Origin: UM-FILTER-42-9 sp038063775
GTDB lineage: Bacteria; Patescibacteriota; Minisyncoccia; Moranbacterales; UBA2206
Assembly: GCA_038063775.1 (NCBI GenBank)
Contig: JBBTUK010000006.1
Coordinates: 1-28,640, forward strand
Direction of reading: 5' to 3'
DNA length: 28,640 nt
This document shows, in pieces, positions 26,167 to 28,640 of this stretch. Within the stretch, counting starts at the first letter, position 1, and every line of letters starts with the position of its first letter. The notes beneath the pieces are model-generated. The model was not told the DNA's origin, ran no database searches, and saw nothing but the letters and a program-made list of their open reading frames with translations. The position numbers were made by a program, and so were the translations under genes.

Positions 26167-28640
26167 ATGTCAAAAAATAACGGCTCTTGGGGCTGCCAGC
26201 AAGCCAGCCAAAAATTGACCGGTCACGCCAAAAAATCAATGCTTCGCGCCGAACAGATCGCGCGCAAATTTCACTCTTCCAAAACTCTTAACATCCATCT
26301 GCTGTTTTCCATATTGTGTGAAACAGGAAGTTTGGGCAGCAATATCCTAAAAGATCTTGCCATAAAAAAGAAAGATTTTCTGGATTTTTTTACAAAAAAT
26401 TATTTTCCGGAGAAATCAGCCGGCCGGAAAAATATATTTTTTTCCGCAGATTTGAAAAAAAATTTTCTCCGGGCTTATTCGGTGGCCAAAAACTTTAACT
26501 ATCCTTATGTCGGAACGGAGCACCTGGTGTTCGCCCTCTTAAACTGCGGCGATCCGATGATAGAAAATCTTTTTTCCGGCATTAAACTTAAGAGCAGTCA
26601 AAGATCAATGAAATCATTTTTTGAACCCGACCATCTTTCCAGCATTTCCAAACTGTTTAACCTGCCTGAAATAAACAGCGGCAAAGCCAAGCGGCAAAAA
26701 TCATCCCCCACTCCATTTATCGACAAGTTTTGTTCAAACATAAACGAAGAGACGTTGAAAAAAGGAGAAGTCGTCGTCGGAAGAGCGAATGAGATACAGA
26801 GGATGATCAATATTTTGGGCAGAAAAAGCAAAAACAATCCTATTTTGGTCGGAGATCCGGGAGTGGGAAAAACTATCTTGGTAACTGGCCTGGCCCAGCT
26901 CATAAATTTGGGGTCAATCCCGGAAAGCCTCTACAAGAAAAGAATAATGAGCCTGGATGTCGCCCAGCTTATCGCCGGAACAAGTTTTCGGGGAGAGTTT
27001 GAATCGCGGCTCAAAGAAATAATCAAAGAAGCGGCATCGGCAACGGATGTCATAGTTTTCATTGACGAAATACACAATATCGTCGGCGCGGGCAACGTCT
27101 CGGGCAGTCTGGATCTCGCCAACATCATCAAGCCGGCGCTGGCCCGAGGAGAAATTCAAGTGATCGGCGCGACGACGCTCTCTGAATACAAGAAATATAT
27201 TGAGAAGGACGCTGCACTGGAGCGCCGGTTTCAGCCCGTCCAAATTTCGGAGCCGAGTGAAGCGGAAACTCGGGAGATACTTTTTGGCATCAAGGAAAGC
27301 TACGAAAAATTTCATAATGTTTCCCTATCCAATGCTGCCATCGCTTTAACTATCGAGCTGAGTGTTCGCTATGTCCAAAACCGGTTCCTTCCGGACAAGG
27401 CTATCGATGTGATTGACGAAGCCGCTTCGGATGTTCGCTCGCAAAGCAAGGTCTCAGATTTCATAAAGGAGATTCGTGTTCTCGAAAGTAAGAAATTAGC
27501 TCTCCTTGAAGACAAGGAAAAATTAGTTTCGGAGGAGAACTACGAAAAAGCGATCGGCCTGCGCTCGGAAGAAAAGGTTTTGGAGGAAAAAATAAAAAAA
27601 CTGAAGAAACAGCAGCTAGATTCGGAAAAGGAACACAGAATTTTAATAACTTCTTCCGACATTTTGCGAACCATTTCCCGAATTTCCGGAGTTCCGCTGG
27701 AAAAACTAAGCCAGGAAAAAATCCGGAAAATAAAAAATATAAAAAATATTCTGGCTACGCAGATCATCGGACAAAGCGAGGCAGTAGAAAGGCTCTCTGA
27801 CACGCTTCTCCGGGCGCAGTCCGGCATTGGAAATCCCGACCGGCCGATCGGATCTTTTCTTTTCCTGGGACCAACGGGCGTAGGCAAAACACTTACGGCT
27901 AAAGTGCTGGCTGAAGAATTTTTTGAAAATCCCAAAGCATTGGTCCGCATCGATATGAGTGAACTGATGGAACGGCACAGCATTTCCTCGCTTATCGGCT
28001 CCCCGGCTGGTTATGTTGGCTATGGCGAAGGCGGAAATTTGACGGAAAAAATACGCCGCAATCCCTATTCGGTGGTTTTGTTCGATGAAATAGAAAAAGC
28101 TCATCCCGACGTATTCAATATCCTGCTCCAGATCCTGGAAGACGGGGTGCTCACTGATGCCGAAGGAACCCAGGTGAATTTCAAAAATACGATAATAATT
28201 CTGACTTCCAATATCGGAACCGATGAATTTACCAAGGCTTCAGAGGGCATAGGCTTCAGCTTATCTGGTCATCCTAAAAGTTTGGCTGAAAAATTTGTTG
28301 CGATAAAGGAATCGGTCATCAAGGAGCTGGAGAATAAATTAAAACCGGAGCTTCTTAATCGTTTGGATCATATTCTCGTTTTCAACGCCCTCCGCCAGGA
28401 GGATATAAAGAAAATTACCAAAATAAAACTGGAAAAATTGTCTCGACGCTTGGAAAGCCGGAAAATAAAATTAAACTATGATGACCTAGCGGTAAATTTC
28501 ATAGCAGACAAGAGTCTGAATACCAGCCAGGGGGCGCGCTTAGTCAGGAAAAACGTCCGAGAGCTCATCGAAAATCCGGCTGCGGAGATGATTATCTACG
28601 GCAAAGTGAAAGACGGTAAAATTGCTGTCAGTATTGAGAA
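26167..28640 (+). CDS. clpC: ClpC-type AAA+ unfoldase (cut at window end)
   Basis: The frame is open to the window edge (824 complete codons), so only a short C-terminus is missing. The N-domain has two Clp_N-like repeats (LTGHAKKSMLRAEQIARKF; NFNYPYVGTEHLVFALL). D1 has Walker A GDPGVGKT (229-236) and FIDEIHNIVGAG; a UVR-like helix pair (EENYEKAIGLRSEEKVLEEK, about 456-475) sits between D1 and D2, which marks ClpC rather than ClpA or ClpB. D2 has Walker A GPTGVGKT (568-575) and VLFDEIEKAH. The IGF tripeptide (695-697) is the loop by which ClpA/C/X bind ClpP, so it should work with ClpP in regulated proteolysis. The N-domain is divergent. An in-frame ATG at 26068 would add 33 residues including PECG; I prefer 26167 because of the promoter between them. 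It is transcribed away from the pilus operon. Confidence 0.92.
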   Translation, partial: MSKNNGSWGCQQASQKLTGHAKKSMLRAEQIARKFHSSKTLNIHLLFSILCETGSLGSNILKDLAIKKKDFLDFFTKNYFPEKSAGRKNIFFSADLKKNFLRAYSVAKNFNYPYVGTEHLVFALLNCGDPMIENLFSGIKLKSSQRSMKSFFEPDHLSSISKLFNLPEINSGKAKRQKSSPTPFIDKFCSNINEETLKKGEVVVGRANEIQRMINILGRKSKNNPILVGDPGVGKTILVTGLAQLINLGSIPESLYKKRIMSLDVAQLIAGTSFRGEFESRLKEIIKEAASATDVIVFIDEIHNIVGAGNVSGSLDLANIIKPALARGEIQVIGATTLSEYKKYIEKDAALERRFQPVQISEPSEAETREILFGIKESYEKFHNVSLSNAAIALTIELSVRYVQNRFLPDKAIDVIDEAASDVRSQSKVSDFIKEIRVLESKKLALLEDKEKLVSEENYEKAIGLRSEEKVLEEKIKKLKKQQLDSEKEHRILITSSDILRTISRISGVPLEKLSQEKIRKIKNIKNILATQIIGQSEAVERLSDTLLRAQSGIGNPDRPIGSFLFLGPTGVGKTLTAKVLAEEFFENPKALVRIDMSELMERHSISSLIGSPAGYVGYGEGGNLTEKIRRNPYSVVLFDEIEKAHPDVFNILLQILEDGVLTDAEGTQVNFKNTIIILTSNIGTDEFTKASEGIGFSLSGHPKSLAEKFVAIKESVIKELENKLKPELLNRLDHILVFNALRQEDIKKITKIKLEKLSRRLESRKIKLNYDDLAVNFIADKSLNTSQGARLVRKNVRELIENPAAEMIIYGKVKDGKIAVSIE

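Noticed and set aside
26598..28104. Several minus-strand frames at the right end
   Set aside because: They are antisense to the clpC-like gene, which shows full AAA+ motifs on the plus strand.

Overview
The window reads as part of a Patescibacteria (Candidate Phyla Radiation) genome, most likely a Parcubacteria-type lineage. This is inferred from gene content and style: small compact genes, few Shine-Dalgarno sites, pseudopilins fused to LamG domains, an HTH-membrane-fibronectin protein, and a type IV pilus locus as the main surface machine. TGA is used as a stop (ligA, the prepilin peptidase gene), so this is the standard bacterial code and not the TGA=Gly code of Gracilibacteria/SR1. Almost everything lies on the minus strand; only three tRNA genes and a clpC-like gene at the right edge are on the plus strand.

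Layout. 1-390: start of a secreted protein cut by the window edge. 525-1577: a DNA-binding HTH / membrane helix / fibronectin-like protein. 1578-2095: a gene-free stretch with a promoter, a DnaA box, short palindromes and a long nested hairpin. 2096-5816: gyrB carrying a 434-residue HNH-type intein in its Toprim motif, preceded by a small membrane protein gene. 6107-6620: tRNA-fMet, a cluster of hairpins, tRNA-Met and tRNA-Asp, with promoters and terminators. 6630-7169: a membrane-anchored HEPN-like protein. 7261-11114: a ligA-gatC-gatA operon; ligA holds a 100-N assembly gap and three or four in-frame palindromic-repeat insertions.

11325-25758 is one long type IV pilus locus. In transcription order it is pilM, pilN, pilO, pilB, a CheY-like receiver, pilT, pilC, a major pilin, a second pilin, prepilin peptidase, and four minor pseudopilins (FimT/GspH, PilV, PilW and PilX types). 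The PilW- and PilX-like proteins are fused to large Ig/LamG adhesin modules. PilM/N/O would form the inner-membrane alignment complex, PilC the platform, PilB and PilT the extension and retraction motors, and the prepilin peptidase would mature all the pilins; the modular minor pilins would sit at or near the tip as adhesins. 26167-28640 is a divergent ClpC-type unfoldase, truncated by the window end.

The most unusual signal is a pair of related 132- and 138-bp elements placed exactly in front of the start codons of pilC and pilN. Each has 20-bp imperfect terminal inverted repeats and a 4-bp direct repeat (CATT or CATA) that includes the start codon. Removing them restores the short gene spacing of the rest of the locus, so they look like insertions of a small non-autonomous mobile element. 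Their arms covary and could sequester the start codons, so they may also act as riboregulators.
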